Below, in pieces: positions 14,371 to 21,513 of a stretch of 31,827 nt of DNA. A program made the position numbers and the translations under genes. The stretch lies in assembly GCA_045614225.1 (NCBI GenBank), contig JAZLCO010000131.1:1-31827 (forward strand), in the 5' to 3' direction. Source of the DNA: UBA9715 sp045614225 (GTDB lineage Bacteria; Actinomycetota; Coriobacteriia; Coriobacteriales; Eggerthellaceae). The number at the start of each line of letters is the position of its first letter. Within the stretch, counting starts at the first letter, position 1. The notes under the pieces were generated by a model. That model was not told where the DNA came from and ran no database searches. It was given only the letters and a program-made list of their open reading frames with translations.

Positions 14371-15662
14371 TGCTCCACCTCCTCCTTGCTCACAGAGGCG
14401 TACAGCGGCGCGTTGTCGACCCAGCCGGGCGTTTCCTCCCAAACTCCGCGTACCTTTCCAACGGCCCTTCGGTAGTAGGGGACGGTGATGCATCGCCGAA
14501 CATCGGAATCGAAGGTCAAGCCAACGACATCGGATACGCATCGGGAGCCATCGGGCGAGCGCCTCATCTGCACGACGAGATCGATGGCGCTTGCAATGTT
14601 GGCCTCGATGACGTCAACCGGCAGATCGGCCTCGTAACGCACCATCGTCGTCAGACGAGCTATAGAGTCTTCGGGCGAGTTGGCATGCAGCGTCGTAAGA
14701 GAGCCATCGTGGCCGGTATTGAGCGCTTGAAGCATGTCGAGGGCTTCAGGCCCACGACACTCGCCGACGATGATTCGGTCGGGCCTCATGCGCAGCGCAT
14801 TGATGACGAGCCCACGAATGGTAATCTCCCCGAGCCCCTCGGCGTTGACGGGCCTCGCTTCCATCCTGACCACATGAGGGTGTTCGAGGAAGCGCAGCTC
14901 TGCAGAGTCCTCGATTGTGACGATGCGCTCCCGATGCGGTATCACGCATGACAAACTGTTCAGCAAGGTGGTCTTGCCGCTGCCTGTGCCGCCGACGACC
15001 GCGATGCTCTTGCGCATGCACACGGCCCACTCCAGCAGCATGCGCACCTCGGGCTCGACCGAGCCCATCAGCTCCATTTCCTCGAGGGTGATGACATGGC
15101 TTGCGAATTTGCGGATAGTCACGTACGGACCACCGAGGCCCACGGGTGACACGACGACGTTCACGCGGTGCCCTTGCGGCAGGCGGGCGTTGACCAGAGG
15201 CGATGCTTCGTCGACGCGTCTTCCGAGCGGGCCGAGAATACGGTCGATCAACGCCCGTAGCTCAGCTGCATCGGAGAATCGCTTCTCAGTGCGCTCGAGC
15301 ACGCCGTTGCGTTCGATGTACACGACATCGGGGCCGTTCACCATGATTTCGGTAATCGTCTCGTCTTTAATCAAATCCTCGAGCACACCGAACCCGAACA
15401 CGGCATCAACGAGCTGGTCAGTCAGACGTATCCGCATCTCCTGGTCTGCATACGCCCAGGCAAGACCTTCGAACGCTCGCCGGCAGGCGCTGCGCAGCTC
15501 GCTGCGCGCCCGCTTGGGGTTGTCAACCGCCAGCTGGGCGAGCTCGTCAACCGAGACAAGCGATTGCACTTGACTTCTCAGCGTCTGGAGCAGCAAGCCC
15601 TCGTCAGCTGGCCGCTCCTCAACAGAGTTGCCAGCACGTTGTACGCGTTCGGACAATGTCAT
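14331..15662 (-). CDS. tadA: TadA/CpaF secretion ATPase
   Basis: 443-residue hexameric traffic ATPase that powers Flp pilus assembly at the cytoplasmic face. The N-terminal domain includes LEDLIKDETITEIMVNGPD. The catalytic core has Walker A GGTGSGKTT, the Asp box RIVTIEDSAEL, Walker B region RPDRIIVGECRGPE and the His box DGSLTTLHAN, in the order expected for the PilT/VirB11 superfamily. The start ATG 15662 overlaps the stop of tadZ as ATGA and has AAGGAGA upstream; a GTG 18 bases earlier is less likely. The family is about 420-480 residues, so it appears complete. Confidence 0.95.
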   Translation of the reverse strand: MTLSERVQRAGNSVEERPADEGLLLQTLRSQVQSLVSVDELAQLAVDNPKRARSELRSACRRAFEGLAWAYADQEMRIRLTDQLVDAVFGFGVLEDLIKDETITEIMVNGPDVVYIERNGVLERTEKRFSDAAELRALIDRILGPLGRRVDEASPLVNARLPQGHRVNVVVSPVGLGGPYVTIRKFASHVITLEEMELMGSVEPEVRMLLEWAVCMRKSIAVVGGTGSGKTTLLNSLSCVIPHRERIVTIEDSAELRFLEHPHVVRMEARPVNAEGLGEITIRGLVINALRMRPDRIIVGECRGPEALDMLQALNTGHDGSLTTLHANSPEDSIARLTTMVRYEADLPVDVIEANIASAIDLVVQMRRSPDGSRCVSDVVGLTFDSDVRRCITVPYYRRAVGKVRGVWEETPGWVDNAPLYASVSKEEVEQWKEVCSLPFYLS

Positions 15663-17011
15663 GACTTTCTCCTTCCCCACTTGCGGCCAGCATGGCGACC
15701 TCGACGCTTCTCCTCACGGTCTGCGGCGGACGGCTCAAGCGCATCCTTGCGCCTCTCACCGTCGGGCAAAACCTTGCTCAGAAGTTGTTCGAGGCTCACG
15801 CAGAACTCGTTGCGCGTTTTCAAGAGCTCAGCCGGCGAACCGGCACCGAGAAGTTCCTCGACGTCAGCGCCGCCCTCCTTCACCTCGAACACGGGAACGC
15901 CCCGCAGCGCGCACGACACATCGATGGATGTGAGAGGCGCTCCCTTCGCGCACCGGTTGACGGCGAACTTGAACGGTCCGGTCGCGATGCCGCATCGAGC
16001 GCACAGCTCGAGCGCGTGTTTGCACGCACGTATGGACGAAGCCCTCTGGTCGATAAGGAAAAGCGCTGCGTTGCTGCGTTCGAGAAGGGCAGCATGTTGT
16101 TCCGCCCACGCTGCACCGGTGTTGGCTATCACGACATCGAACTTCGCAGCGATTAAATCGAAATGCTCGGGCAACGCGCGCACGACAAGCTCCGCCGTTT
16201 CGAGGCGCTCGGGCGCAGCCAGCACCACGGGACCTGCAGAAGACCCGGCACCCAAGCCTGAACACCGCTCGATCTCGCGATCAACAAGGTCGGGGTGCGC
16301 GAACGCCTCGTCGATGAAAACGGGGTCCTTGACGCCTGATAGCAACGCCGCGTCACCGAACTGCAAATCGTAGTCGAGAAGCAGCGTGCGGTATCCCATC
16401 TCGTGGGCAACGTACGCCCCAATGACCGAGACGACGCTCTTGCCCGCTCCTCCGCTCCCGCTGACGATCGGTATGACGAACGTGCTTGTCTGCAACACCG
16501 AACGGGCAAGCACGCACACAGGCTCGCTTTTCTGCTCCGCAAGAGTCTGCGCTATCTCTTCTCGCTGCACTGGAGATGCATGCGCGGCGAGCTTTGGACG
16601 GGCCGCTTCGACCACCTGCGCCTCAACGAGCGCCGGCTTGATGACAGCGTTTCTACCCTTCATCTCGCTGTAGCTGCGCACGAACGTACCCATGTCGAGA
16701 ACCTCATCTATGTTCGCGTTGTGCGCCCTGCTCAAAACCGAACCGCACGCCTCTCGGTGTACGAGACTCACGAACAAGTCCGGACGGTCTTCCTTCAAGG
16801 TCGCTGCGAGGTTAATCGGCTCGACATCGTCGCATGACACGACCCACACCCGCTCGATGCCTTTTTCTTGCGCAATCAACCTGCGAGCTTCCTCGCCATT
16901 TGCAAACACTTCGAGCCAACTCTGGCTTTCGAGGTTCTCGCCGGAAAGCCCGATGCACGACGGGTCGATGCGCGACGCATCGTCTATGCAAAGCGCTGCA
17001 CGCCCGCTCAT
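15659..17011 (-). CDS. tadZ: TadZ/CpaE-like MinD/ParA-family localisation protein
   Basis: 450 residues. The N-terminal 140 residues are an atypical receiver-like domain, followed by a linker and a MinD/ParA-type ATPase domain starting about residue 178 with the loop PIVSGSGGAGKSVVSV. The first lysine of the deviant Walker A signature is replaced by serine, while the second GKS is kept. Switch-like LLLDYDLQFGDAAL (residues about 215-228) follows, which is typical of CpaE. The C-terminus (EEKRRGRHAGRKWGRRKS) is strongly basic. CpaE/TadZ proteins mark the site of pilus assembly. Both ends overlap neighbours as ATGA, and the start ATG 17011 is inside the rcpC stop. Confidence 0.88.
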   Translation of the reverse strand: MSGRAALCIDDASRIDPSCIGLSGENLESQSWLEVFANGEEARRLIAQEKGIERVWVVSCDDVEPINLAATLKEDRPDLFVSLVHREACGSVLSRAHNANIDEVLDMGTFVRSYSEMKGRNAVIKPALVEAQVVEAARPKLAAHASPVQREEIAQTLAEQKSEPVCVLARSVLQTSTFVIPIVSGSGGAGKSVVSVIGAYVAHEMGYRTLLLDYDLQFGDAALLSGVKDPVFIDEAFAHPDLVDREIERCSGLGAGSSAGPVVLAAPERLETAELVVRALPEHFDLIAAKFDVVIANTGAAWAEQHAALLERSNAALFLIDQRASSIRACKHALELCARCGIATGPFKFAVNRCAKGAPLTSIDVSCALRGVPVFEVKEGGADVEELLGAGSPAELLKTRNEFCVSLEQLLSKVLPDGERRKDALEPSAADREEKRRGRHAGRKWGRRKS

Positions 17012-17766
17012 GACTTTTCGCTTTCGGATGATGCGGCTTCGGCCTTGCTCGACGCACCACTGCCATCGCTCGATGCGGCTTCCACCCCGCTCGACGCGCC
17101 ACTGCTATCGCTCGACGTGGCTCCGTCGACGCGCTGCCCTGGCAGCACAAAATACAAGTCGGTCTTGTTGGAGGCTGCAACGATTTCCTCGACACGGTCG
17201 GGATCTACTGCGAGCGTTATCCAACCCGAATCAGACGACGTGAGCGAGCTGGAAGATCCGACGGAAGAGTCGAGCACCAGCACATCGCGTGCCAACACGG
17301 TCGTCGTCGAGCCGCCCGACGAGTACACGTCAACTGACATGTGAGGACGAATGGCGCCGCCGACAGCCCGCACGGCCTTCGCAGGGACGCTGACCGCAGC
17401 CTTGCCCTCAGGCACTTCCAGCGCGTCTCGGTCGCTCTCGAAACGCTTCTGGCTGATGACCTCACCTTTGACGATGGAGGACGTTGCCGTCTTGCCGATG
17501 ATCTCAGAACTCTCGCGTATCGGCTCCTCTGGCAGCAAGTCAGCGACCCACAAGCGCATTTCGATTGCAGACAGGTCGACTCGCTCCCCGGCTCCGATAT
17601 CGCGCGTCGCCACGCACACCTCGACCTGCTCGCCTCCGTAGCGGGCAAGCGCTTCGGCGCGTGCGGCATCTGCCTCTCCCTGGACGTTGGCCATGAAGCC
17701 AGCTACGCATGCCGCGCAAAGTACGCCACAAACAATGGAAGCTGCTGTCATATGGCTTTGCTTCAT
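17008..17766 (-). CDS. cpaB: RcpC/CpaB-like pilus assembly protein (SAF domain)
   Basis: 252 residues. An N-terminal signal anchor (about 8-26, AASIVCGVLCAACVAGF) precedes a SAF domain (about 45-110: VEVCVATRDIGAGERVDL, then MRLWVADLLPEEPI) and a second beta-rich domain. The last 35 residues are low-complexity Ser/Ala with repeats of the SSDSSGASSG type, likely a flexible extracellular tail. In Gram-negatives this protein works with the secretin; no secretin gene is seen here, as expected for a monoderm actinobacterium. The start ATG 17766 has GGGGGAGG just upstream. It is the first gene of the tad operon. Confidence 0.85.
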   Translation of the reverse strand: MKQSHMTAASIVCGVLCAACVAGFMANVQGEADAARAEALARYGGEQVEVCVATRDIGAGERVDLSAIEMRLWVADLLPEEPIRESSEIIGKTATSSIVKGEVISQKRFESDRDALEVPEGKAAVSVPAKAVRAVGGAIRPHMSVDVYSSGGSTTTVLARDVLVLDSSVGSSSSLTSSDSGWITLAVDPDRVEEIVAASNKTDLYFVLPGQRVDGATSSDSSGASSGVEAASSDGSGASSKAEAASSESEKS

Positions 17767-17796
17767 CTCGCCTCCCCCGATCGAATCCTGTATCCG

Positions 17797-17826
17797 ATGC
17801 TAGAGGGGAACGTTTCTACGGTTCAA
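17797..17826 (-). promoter_or_regulatory. Candidate promoter of the tad operon
   Basis: On the minus strand, TTGAAC (17821-17826) and TAGCAT (17797-17802) are separated by 18 bases, with the start codon about 30 bases downstream of the -10 and a strong ribosome-binding site in between. The hexamers match consensus at 4 of 6 positions each. Confidence 0.5.
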
Positions 17827-17889
17827 TCCCCGCAGATTGACGAAACGAGCGATGCCAACGCCCATTCAGTCGATGTGCTTTCGCGAAAC

Positions 17890-17927
17890 CTATGCCATTT
17901 ACTCCGCAACGAGCAATCTCTATGCCA
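17890..17927 (-). promoter_or_regulatory. Direct repeats upstream of the tad promoter
   Basis: TGGCATAG occurs twice on the minus strand (17920-17927 and 17890-17897), exactly 30 bases apart start to start, about three helical turns. They lie about 65 bases upstream of the candidate -35, a distance suited to an activator. The rest of the 320-bp gap up to tRNA-Val holds no convincing gene; open frames there are short and unrecognisable. Confidence 0.35.
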
Positions 17928-18092
17928 CAAAACAACCGTCATTGCACCCAAAAGAACTCGCTCGATTTTCGAAACCGCTGACCATCGGAGCGCTTAAGAG
18001 TGAAAGAACGGTGAACATGTGCTCATCGGGCATCGTGGATTGAAGTTTCCACCAAATTGTGGGAAACTGATTCACCGTCGAAAGACGCACAT

Positions 18093-18167
18093 GGTCGAGT
18101 GGCGCAGCGGGAGCGCAGGTGCCTTACAAGCACAAGGTCGGGGGTTCAAATCCCTCCTCGACCACCA
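18093..18167 (+). tRNA. tRNA-Val (anticodon TAC)
   Basis: 75 nt with encoded CCA. The acceptor GGTCGAG pairs with CTCGACC. The loop CTTACAA gives anticodon TAC (valine, GTA codon). The T-arm GGGGG-TTCAAAT-CCCTC is normal. The accessory pocket with toxin-antitoxin and ORF6N genes begins directly after it, consistent with an integration hot spot. Confidence 0.95.
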
Positions 18168-18175
18168 TGAAAACA

Positions 18176-18200
18176 AAAGCCCCAGCAATGGGGCTTTCTT
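18176..18200 (+). terminator. Terminator after tRNA-Val
   Basis: An 8-bp stem AAAGCCCC/GGGGCTTT (18176-18183 and 18190-18197) with a 6-base loop is followed by CTTATTT. It starts 8 bases past the tRNA CCA. Confidence 0.8.
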
Positions 18201-18233
18201 ATTTGCTGACACGCGTTAACGATCCGCAAACTG

Positions 18234-18320
18234 TTAAGTAGATGGCACGATCTCGAACTTATAGCCAAGAGCGTTTAAAACCTTCAGGACGACGCCAAAC
18301 GACGAGAAACGCCAAAACTC
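18234..18320 (-). pseudogene. C-terminal remnant of a HigA/XRE-type antitoxin
   Basis: A 35-codon open frame between two stop codons (18234-18344) translates to FWRFSSFGVVLKVLNALG then YKFEIVPST before a stop. The pattern F-x-VLKxLxALGYxxEIVP is the usual ending of HigA/HipB-like XRE antitoxins, where the tail follows the helix-turn-helix. No helix-turn-helix or start codon remains; the frame runs into a stop within the end of the brnA gene. It is interpreted as the leftover of a second toxin-antitoxin locus replaced or cut by the BrnT/BrnA pair. Confidence 0.55.
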
Positions 18321-18322
18321 AT

Positions 18323-18526
18323 TCAGACAAACACAAGTTTCTTACCTTCTGCGACACATTGTGCAAGGTACAGATTGATTAGTCGCTGATAAGGAATACC
18401 CGTTTCAGCCGCACTGGCCTTGAAGTAATCAACAACGTCAACGTCGAGATTGATGGTTATCTGCTTGTAAGGCTTCTTGGCATAGGGATTCGCAACCGAT
18501 TCCCCAAAATCGTACTCTTCACGCAT
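18323..18526 (-). CDS. brnA: BrnA-like CopG/ribbon-helix-helix antitoxin
   Basis: 67 residues, ending NPYAKKPYKQITINLDVDVV then DYFKASAAETGIPYQRLIN, which is the BrnA/CopG ribbon-helix-helix: a DNA-binding beta-strand with KQITINLD and two helices. The start ATG 18526 has GGAGG 8 bases upstream; the longer frame to 18628 is out of step with the toxin. Its first 8 bases overlap the end of the toxin gene, so translation is coupled and the order is toxin first, as usual for BrnT-BrnA. Confidence 0.85.
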   Translation of the reverse strand: MREEYDFGESVANPYAKKPYKQITINLDVDVVDYFKASAAETGIPYQRLINLYLAQCVAEGKKLVFV

Positions 18527-18812
18527 CGACAAACCTCCAATACTGCCTCGCCTCGGACTTGGTTGCCTTTCGCGCCGATATAATGCGCACTGCCGAACCG
18601 CCGGGACCGCGTCGACAATGGCACACAACCAACTCCCGCGCTCGCATGCTCATGCCGAGAATCACTAAGCGCTCTTCTTCAAGGGAGTGATCTGGGTCGG
18701 CAATAACTCGCGCATAAGGATCGCCGAACACGGTCATCGCTTCTTCGAAGCTCACGCCATGTTTTGCCAGGTTGGTCTTTGCCTTGTCAGAATCCCATTC
18801 GAAATCAACCAT
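18519..18812 (-). CDS. brnT: BrnT-family ribonuclease toxin
   Basis: 97 residues matching BrnT throughout: FEWDSDKAKTNLAKHGVSF, EEAMTVFGDP, ERLVILGMSMRARELVVCH and VRIISARKATKSEARQYW. BrnT is a RelE-like-fold ribonuclease neutralised by BrnA. The start ATG 18812 sits just after a TATAAT promoter and has a weak AAGAAG ribosome-binding site. The full length and the intact partner suggest a working module. Confidence 0.9.
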   Translation of the reverse strand: MVDFEWDSDKAKTNLAKHGVSFEEAMTVFGDPYARVIADPDHSLEEERLVILGMSMRARELVVCHCRRGPGGSAVRIISARKATKSEARQYWRFVDA

Positions 18813-18825
18813 GGAACGCTTCTTT

Positions 18826-18860
18826 TTAATTATAACATAATTACTTAATAGTTATATTAA
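18826..18860 (-). promoter_or_regulatory. brnTA promoter with flanking inverted repeat
   Basis: The -10 TATAAT (18829-18834 on the minus strand) lies inside one arm of an imperfect inverted repeat, TTAATTATAAC (18826-18836) and GTTATATTAA (18851-18860). The arms are 14 bases apart. Binding of BrnA to such a site would repress the operon, as known for BrnTA autoregulation. Confidence 0.5.
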
Positions 18861-18861
18861 A

Positions 18862-19087
18862 GACAGGCAGACGAGAGCACGGCTTTGCCTTACCGCAAGC
18901 TCGTCTCTCAATACGGTCATGAGCATGTAGATGCCCTACTCGGTGAAGACGTGAGGCGCATAGCGAATACCGTCCCAACTTGAGGTGCAAAAATTGCACC
19001 TCATGACTTCCCGCTCGCTAGCAGTTAGCTGGAACATGAAGTCTTCGCCTTCAAACTTAGCGATGTTGTTTTTGACCTGCTGTTGCA
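18862..19087 (-). pseudogene. Truncated ORF6N-domain gene with an in-frame stop
   Basis: The minus strand translates to LLQQQVKNNIAKFEGEDFMF, QLTASEREVMR, WDGIRYAPHVFTE, then a TAG (18936-18938), then GIYMLMTVLRDELAVRQSR. This aligns residue for residue with the middle of the neighbouring ORF6N gene (RNIEKFEIDFMFQLTDSE, PYAFTEQGVYMLMTVLKG). The N-terminus and C-terminus are missing. It is a decayed paralogue that sits immediately downstream of the second copy. Confidence 0.75.
18981..19003. repeat. Palindrome within the ORF6N remnant
   Basis: TGAGGTGCAA (18981-18990) and its exact complement (18994-19003) flank AAA. It sits at the same codons as the 19602-19628 palindrome of the neighbouring paralogue. 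Confidence 0.75.
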
Positions 19088-19089
19088 AT

Positions 19090-19113
19090 AAGGGACTGCG
19101 CCTTCTTGGCTAG
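19090..19113. repeat. Direct repeat, copy 1 of 2, flanking the ORF6N gene
   Basis: The 24-nt segment (AAGGGACT...TTGGCTAG) matches 19932-19955 at 20 of 24 positions. The two copies bracket the frameshifted ORF6N gene, about 840 bp apart. Copy 1 covers the gene's stop codon. Confidence 0.55.
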
Positions 19114-19879
19114 CCGAGCCCCAGCGGCGGGTTGGCGAGCAGCTCTCTGAACAGTTCGTGGAGGATGTTGGGGTGCTCGGCCTCGAGGATTGTCGACGCG
19201 CGCGTACCGACGTCCTTGGAAGAGGCGCCGCACAGAAACGCACGCTCGTTGCGAGTCCCGAAATCGAGCGCGATGTATCTGTCGTGCACCTTGCCGCACG
19301 TGCGGACGAAAGAGACGTCGACTCCGGGGTACTCGGCGCGGAGAGCCCGTTGATGACGCCGTCGACCTTGCGGTCGAGAATATCTATGCGTTCCATACTG
19401 TCGGCGACCCGTGAAGACAGCTCAAGGAACTCGCCTTTTCCGACCAGATTCCGTCCCTCGAGCGCAAAGTCCTTCAACCTCTTGAACAGACGGATGAGCG
19501 CTTTGCTCTGCTTGGTTGCAAGATCGCCCTTGAGAACCGTCATGAGCATATATACTCCTTGTTCGGTGAAGGCGTAAGGAAGCTTTCGTCTGCCTCCCCA
19601 TCTTGATGTCACTTTTTGTGACATCAAGACTGCGTACTCGGAATCGGTTAACTGGAACATGAAATCGATTTCGAACTTTTCGATATTCCTCTGAACTTGC
19701 TGATTAAAGCGCGTTGTCGTGTACCCGTAGATCCCAGCCAGTTCGAAGTCGAGCATGACCTTCTGGCCACGCACCACATGGATCTTGCCGCGCAGAACCT
19801 CCTCGTCGATTATCGCGACGGAGACATCTTCCTCGGCTTTGGTGTCAGTCTTGATAATCGTCGAATCGTTGTCGCCCAT
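19110..19879 (-). pseudogene. Frameshifted ORF6N-domain gene
   Basis: The ATG at 19879 follows AAGGAG. The first 175 residues are clear ORF6N (KilA-N-related, phage-type DNA-binding): EVLRGKIHVVRGQKVMLDFE, LAGIYGYTTTRFNQQVQRN, PYAFTEQGVYMLMTVLKG. A coiled-coil-like linker follows (ERIDILDRKVDGVING). Near 19335-19355 the frame changes: the frame used so far degenerates, whereas the -1 frame continues as YPGVDVSFVRTCGKVHDRYI, then ALDFGTRNERAFLCGASSKD, down to a TAG at 19110. That second part is the standard C-terminal module in these proteins. A single insertion or deletion (or a sequencing error) therefore splits an otherwise full-length gene of about 256 residues. The genes are typical of prophages and islands. 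Confidence 0.75.
19602..19628. repeat. Palindrome within the ORF6N gene
   Basis: CTTGATGTCAC (19602-19612) and its exact complement (19618-19628) flank TTTTT, a perfect 11-bp stem within codons for LMSQKVTSR. Confidence 0.8.
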
Positions 19880-19931
19880 TTGAACACTCCTTTCCGACCG
19901 CACGATACGGTCAACTGATGCGCTAACCAAA

Positions 19932-19955
19932 AAGGGACTATCCCTTGTTGGCTAG
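19932..19955. repeat. Direct repeat, copy 2 of 2, upstream of the ORF6N gene
   Basis: It matches 19090-19113 at 20 of 24 positions. On the minus strand the segment forms AAGGGA-TAG-TCCCTT followed by TTT, so it could also be a weak terminator. Copy 1 has a less perfect version of the hairpin. Confidence 0.5.
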
Positions 19956-20359
19956 CATGGATGGTGATGTCCTCGGGAAAGCGAGTTAGAAGGCTGCCTG
20001 GAACCGCACGTCCGCACTCGGCGGGAGAGCCTTCTGCCGGAAGGATGCGACGAGAGCGCTGGGCTGTTTAAAAGATAATGGCCTGCGCGCATATCCACGC
20101 GCTGCCTGGCGTGATGGCCTCGGTCCATCGTCGCACAACGATAATACCAAACATTTGTTCTATTTTCAACCAGCCATTAAGCTGGCAATACAGCCGTCTT
20201 ACCTGTTCAGCGCGCTGAAAAATCGAAAACAAATTCGAAATGCCGTTACCACCTGGGAAAAACCAAAACAAACAGAGGCTTTAGCCCCGACAACCAATAC
20301 CCATCTTAAGGACAGTAGTATCATGAGCGTGTTGGGATACCTCGAGAGAAGGGTTCATC
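19956..20359. other. Gap with no convincing gene
   Basis: About 400 bp between the ORF6N pocket and the bile salt hydrolase gene. The longest open frames (67 codons at 20068-20271 minus, 73 at 20155-20376 plus) have no recognisable pattern and poor starts. Only the bsh ribosome-binding site (AAGGG at about 20349) is identifiable at the right end; no promoter with both hexamers was seen. Confidence 0.6.
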
Positions 20360-21310
20360 ATGTGCACGGGAATTAGGTTCGTGGACGATAACGGCAACAT
20401 GTACTTTGGTCGCAATCTCGACTGGAGCTGCTCGTACGGCGAGAAGGTGGTCATCACGCCCACGGGGTATGCGCCGAAGTCGCCTTTTGGGGCCGTTTCA
20501 CAGATCAAGCATGCCGTCATCGGCATGGGAATCGTGCAGGAAGATGTGCCGCTCTATTTCGATTGCGCCAACGACGCAGGTCTGGCGGTCGCCGGGTTGA
20601 ACTTCCCCGGTTACGCCCAATACGAGACAGCTCCCGTTGAGGGGAAGGCCAACGTGGCGGCTTACGAGTTCCCGCTATGGGTCGTGGCCAACTTCGAAAC
20701 GGTCGACCAGGTTGAGGAAGCGCTCGCGAACACTGCCATCGTCGACAAGCCCATCAACGAGAGGTTCCCCTCGTCGCTCTTGCATTGGATCATCGGCGAC
20801 GCAACGCGCTCCATTGTGGTGGAATACACCGAAGCTGGCATGCAGGTGTTCCGCGACGACTTCGACGTGCTGACCAACCAGCCTGGGTTCGCTTGGCATG
20901 CGGAGAACGTCCGCAACTACATCAACGTGACGCCCGATGTGCCGGGGCCGCTGAGCTGGCGAACGGGCGAGCTCACTGCATACGGCTCGGGTGGCGGCAT
21001 GCGCGGCTTGCCGGGCGATTACTACTCCCCTTCGCGGTTCGTGCGCGTGGCGTACCTGAACGCGCATTATCCGCAGAAGCAGACCGAGGAGGAGAACGTC
21101 AGCCGGCTTTTCCACACGCTCACCGGCGTCGCCATGATCGATGGGGCGGCCCGCATGACGGATGGCGCGTTCGAGCTGACGATCTTCACGGGTGGCGTGT
21201 CGTGCCGCACGAACACGTACTACTACTCGACCTATGACGACCCCGCCATCCGCTCGGTCGCACTGGCAGACTACGACGCGCAAGGCTCGCAGCTCATCGT
21301 GGCGGAATAG
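20360..21310 (+). CDS. bsh: Choloylglycine hydrolase (bile salt hydrolase)
   Basis: 316-residue N-terminal nucleophile (Ntn) hydrolase that cleaves the amide bond of glycine- or taurine-conjugated bile salts. Met1 is followed by catalytic Cys2, exposed by removal of Met. The other active-site residues are recognisable: Arg18 and Asp21 in GRNLDW, Asn81 in AGLAVAGLNFPGY, the Asn of LTNQPGF (about residue 172), and the Arg of YYSPSRFVR. Length and motif order match BSH rather than penicillin V acylase, although the two grade into each other and substrate cannot be set by motif alone. There is no signal peptide, so it is cytoplasmic. The start ATG 20360 has AAGGG 8 bases upstream. It is monocistronic, ending in a strong hairpin. 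Confidence 0.93.
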   Translation: MCTGIRFVDDNGNMYFGRNLDWSCSYGEKVVITPTGYAPKSPFGAVSQIKHAVIGMGIVQEDVPLYFDCANDAGLAVAGLNFPGYAQYETAPVEGKANVAAYEFPLWVVANFETVDQVEEALANTAIVDKPINERFPSSLLHWIIGDATRSIVVEYTEAGMQVFRDDFDVLTNQPGFAWHAENVRNYINVTPDVPGPLSWRTGELTAYGSGGGMRGLPGDYYSPSRFVRVAYLNAHYPQKQTEEENVSRLFHTLTGVAMIDGAARMTDGAFELTIFTGGVSCRTNTYYYSTYDDPAIRSVALADYDAQGSQLIVAE

Positions 21311-21442
21311 CAGAAAGGGGTCTGCCTCGAGCTGTTTGCTCCGGCAGCGCCTGCGACTGCAACGATTAAGCGATTCTAACAGGCCTGAAATCCCGTTCTA
21401 CCGGACATCTGAGATAGTCTGCTATCTATAGCTGAAACAGCA

Positions 21443-21468
21443 GGAAGCCCGCCGTGAGGCGGGCTTCC
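21443..21468. terminator. Shared bidirectional terminator between bsh and the giant surface gene
   Basis: A perfect 11-bp stem GGAAGCCCGCC/GGCGGGCTTCC with a GTGA loop lies between the convergent ends. The same hairpin sequence recurs at 31068-31091 after the second surface gene. Confidence 0.8.
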
Positions 21469-21513
21469 TTGGTTGTGGCTCTGCGGAAGGGCGGAACCTT
21501 CACATGTCACATA

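Noticed and set aside
18019..18219. Plus-strand open frame across tRNA-Val
   Set aside because: It simply runs through the tRNA gene and its terminator.
20068..20271. 67-codon minus-strand open frame
   Set aside because: No recognisable domain, no ribosome-binding site, and composition unlike the neighbouring genes.
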